From Peromyscus leucopus (taxonomy: Eukaryota; Chordata; Mammalia; Rodentia; Cricetidae), in the NCBI RefSeq assembly GCF_004664715.2, contig NC_051068.1, positions 17,542,668 through 17,606,667 on the forward strand: a stretch of DNA of 64,000 bases, in the 5' to 3' direction. Below the pieces are notes generated by a model. The model did no database searches, had not been told where the DNA came from, and saw nothing but the letters and a program-made list of their open reading frames with translations. Made by a program: the position numbers and the translations under genes. This document shows, piece after piece, positions 61,490 through 64,000 of this stretch (positions are counted from its first letter, which is position 1; every line of letters begins with the position of its first letter).

Positions 61490-61944
61490 TGTTATGATAG
61501 GCCTAGAGGCCCCCACAGAACTTTTATAAGAGGCTTACTGGCAGGCAAGAATCAGATCCAGGAGAGCCTTGAGATGACACCACAAAGGGATCCATCCTGA
61601 GATAGGCCAGGGACGGGCAAGTACCTAACATCCCAAACATCCCAACCTTCAGATATGATAGCCAGAAGTCCTTGACCCTAGCACACACCCATTTCCTCTT
61701 CTTAGCAAGATAGCCCTAGACAAATGTCAGCCCGTCAGGATCCTGAAACCTGGAAATCCCCTCACTCCAACCACAGTTATGATAAAAATTCTACCATGCC
61801 TGGGCTCAGGGACTCTCTGCTCTCACCGCTGCATTAGACAGAAAAACCAAGCTTGTAACTTGAAAATAAAGTCTCTTTGCTTTTACATAAAAGATTTGGT
61901 CTCTGTGGTGGGCTTTTGGAGGTCCCCATGAACTGGCCAGAACA
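61490..61944 (+). mobile_element. 5' LTR of a gammaretrovirus-like provirus
   Basis: Runs from TGTTATGATAGG to CCAGAACA, 455 bp, with matching inverted ends (TGTTxTG). An ataaaa TATA-like element lies near 61781, an aataaa signal at 61865-61870, and a U5 with tttggtctctgtggtgggct. It is followed after two bases by a proline-tRNA-like primer site and then by gag, which fixes the orientation and the 5' position. Confidence 0.9.
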
Positions 61945-61946
61945 TT

Positions 61947-61964
61947 TGCGAGCTCATCTGGGAT
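61947..61964 (+). other. Primer-binding site, tRNA-Pro type
   Basis: tgcgagctcatctgggat agrees at 14 of 18 positions with the proline-tRNA site used by most gammaretroviruses. The tt between LTR end and site is also the usual arrangement. Confidence 0.8.
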
Positions 61965-62299
61965 CTCCCAAGCCCACAAGGAGCACTGCCCTTAGAGCCT
62001 GAGGCTGCCTGGTACATTTTCTGTGTGTCTCTGGTATGTGTTTACTTTTGTGTTTTCTGTGTTTACTTGTGTTCACTTTCCTTTGGATATCCTTTTGTAA
62101 GTAAGCCCAAAATTTGTAAACGCCTGCAAATAGTGCCATAGGCTGGGGAACTGACATCCGTGATTAATTTGGATTCGATTTGGAAGGGGGCAGCACCTCA
62201 GTTTTGTCTTCAGGAGCCAGCAGTTCTGGTTGTTTTGTTTGCAGTCCTGTGTGTGCTATAATTCCATTTGTTTTCTTTCTGACTTATGAGACTGACATA

Positions 62300-63840
62300 A
62301 TGGGACAGACTAAGAGTACTCCTACTCCCTAACCTTGATTCCTGACAATTTTCAGGGCTTTAGAAATAGGGCAAAGAGAGAAAGAGTGGAAACTATTAAA
62401 AAAGGTAAACTTACCATCTTTTATGAGACCAAATGGCCGACATTTGGAACGGGGTGGCCAATAGAGGGAACCTTTGACTCATACATCATTTGTAGGACAG
62501 AAGACTGGAGTTTTGGCAAACCTGAACACCAGACCAAATTCCTAACACAGTCACCTGGGAGGAGGTTGTAGCACATCCTCGCCCTTGGTTAAAACCTGTC
62601 ATCTCCACCGGACGGATGAACAAAACTGACCTCGCCTTAAAGGAAGACAAAGGGTGAGAGGACCTTAAGCACTTTTTGCCCCTGTGTTGCAAGGGGGTAC
62701 AGAGGATTAACTCTTTTTCCCCTCCCCGTTACCGGCCACCTCTCCCAAGTGGTCAGGTGGCCAGCACAGCCCAGTGGGATGCAAGGAATGCTGGGAGCCC
62801 ACCATTTACCAGGGGGTGAGCCCAATGAGAATTACTCCAGGTGCCTCTGTCACTCTCCCCTTGAGAGTGGTAGGCCCATTGGATGGTGAGGGCAATGAAC
62901 GGATGCAGTATTGGCCTTTCACCATGACTGATGTTTATAACTGAAAACAAACAAACAAACAAAAAACCAAAACTCAAGTTTTTCAGACAATCTATGGGCT
63001 CTTATTAACCTCCAAAATTCGGTTATAGTTACTCACCAGTCCACTTGGAAAGACTGTCAACAGCTTTTACAGATTCTGTTTACGATATAAGAAAAAAAGA
63101 ATTCTGACAGAAGCCCAGAAATTGGTTCTGGGACCTGATGGAAAACAGACTGTCAACCCTGCCTTAATAGACCCAAGGCTTCCCTCAGGCCCGTCCTAAT
63201 TGGAATTTCAACTTGACACATGTAAGGAGAAGTAAGGAGAGGCTCCGGGTCTACTGCCAGGTTCTAATGAGGGGGCTATGTGTAGCCAAGCATTGGCCCA
63301 CCAATTTGGGCAAAGTCAGTAGTGTACAATGGGAAAGACAGTCTCTATCAGCCTTCTTAGATCAGATAATGGAGGCCATTAGGGCAGACTCCCTTATGGG
63401 TACTGAGGCCCAGGAAAATAGATCAGCCATGGCCATGGCCTTTGTTAATCAGGACACACCTGACATTAGACACAAGTTACAAAAGATAGATGGTCTTGCA
63501 GAAAAGAGTATCCAGGAGCTGTGACCTGTAGCTTAGAAAGTGTACAACAACCAAGAAACCCCAAAAGAGATACAGATGAGGGTCATGGCATCAGAGAAGT
63601 CAAAGCAGACTCAAAATATGGTGAGAATCCTCCTAGCAGCTACTGTATGCAGGAGATCCAGGTGAAAGGAAGGTGCCAATTGAGATGCCTCACCAGAAGC
63701 CAAGAAAATGACCCCCACTGAAGGGAGTATCACAGGGTGCCAAAAGACCAGTGTGCTTTTCAAGGAAGTGGGACACTGGGCTAAAGAATGCCCTTAAAAC
63801 TCCAAGTGCAAGGATTATGATCCTGGACATGTACTGGTTG
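62300..63840 (+). pseudogene. gag of the gammaretrovirus-like provirus (broken)
   Basis: Gag is the structural polyprotein that assembles the particle at the membrane. The start ATG at 62300 gives MGQT, the myristoylation signal, but a TAA follows at codon 11. Matrix resumes in another frame at 62335-62571 (KLTIFYETKWPTFGTGWP). Capsid is readable from about 62920 to 63525, including SVQWERQSLSAFLDQIMEAI and NQDTPDIRHKLQKIDGLAEK near its C-terminal end. A nucleocapsid knuckle follows at about 63750-63795 (CAF-KEVGHWAKECP, with its second Cys altered). Several stops and frameshifts prevent a full product. Confidence 0.88.
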
Positions 63841-63889
63841 CAGAATCAGGTAACTTCAGTGATAAGGGGAGTCTCAGTTTGGATCCCCT

Positions 63890-64000
63890 CCCTGAGCCCA
63901 GGGTAACACTCAGAGTGGATGGTAAACTTACAGATTCCATAGTAGATACTGGAGCTCAACATTCGATCTTAATCAAACCCCAAGGAAACCTTTCTCAGGA
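63890..64000 (+). pseudogene. Protease of the gammaretrovirus-like provirus (partial)
   Basis: The last 110 bases read RVTLRVDGKLTDSIVDTGAQ and then HSILIK. DTGAQHS is the active-site flap region of gammaretroviral protease, the enzyme that cuts the gag and gag-pol precursors. It is open to the window edge; the rest is outside. Confidence 0.85.

Larger units (their letters stand above)
61965..64000 (+). mobile_element. Gammaretrovirus-like provirus interior (runs off the window)
   Basis: Leader, gag and the beginning of protease lie in the standard order. Reading frame is preserved over long pieces but broken by several stops and shifts, so this is a relic of an integrated virus. The pol and env parts, if present, and the 3' LTR lie beyond 64000. 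Confidence 0.9.

Overview
The window looks like gene-poor, repeat-dense DNA from a muroid rodent, most likely a cricetid (vole, deer-mouse or hamster group). The evidence is the density of 7SL-derived B1 and tRNA-derived B2 SINEs (several B1 copies carry a tail reading close to ggaaaggcgcaaagctacac), rodent-type LINE-1 ends, and LTR elements of the betaretrovirus-like (class II) and gammaretrovirus-like (class I) kinds. The species assignment is an inference from repeats only. No intact protein-coding gene, tRNA, rRNA or CRISPR array is seen.

Layout. 0-10 kb: a patchwork of LTRs from at least four families, including a solo LTR with a 5-bp target duplication and one older LTR split by a younger insertion with a 4-bp duplication. 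10-25 kb: L1 fragments (one split by an LTR, one holding an ORF1 remnant), B1/B2 SINEs, microsatellites and medium-copy repeats. 24.7-34.2 kb: two copies of a short class II element with related, mostly non-coding interiors but different LTR types. The first ends in a 500-N assembly gap and the second has a rearranged 3' LTR. 35.3-37.8 kb: a decayed KRAB zinc-finger gene on the + strand, broken up by two LTRs. 39.5-43.5 kb: an L1 end, a processed pseudogene of ribosomal protein L7-like 1 (Rpl7l1) and several B1s. 43.9-48.2 kb: a class II provirus remnant on the - strand with readable integrase, RNase H, reverse transcriptase, protease and gag pieces. 55.3-59.6 kb: a larger KRAB zinc-finger locus on the - strand with about 30 recognisable finger units. 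61.5-64.0 kb: the 5' LTR, primer-binding site, gag and start of protease of a gammaretrovirus-like provirus that runs off the window.

The two KRAB zinc-finger loci share exon organisation and the sequence of their first degenerate fingers, so they are paralogues lying tail-to-tail. KRAB zinc-finger proteins usually repress retroelements, and both loci sit among LTR elements, but nothing here shows that either is functional. The larger one has a 5-bp duplication in its second KRAB exon, a frameshift and two in-array stop codons, so I read it as a pseudogene or a badly decayed allele. I found no new biological system. The best items for follow-up are the finger array with its duplicated nonsense codon, the paired non-autonomous ERVs with mismatched LTRs, and the gammaretrovirus-like provirus at the right edge.
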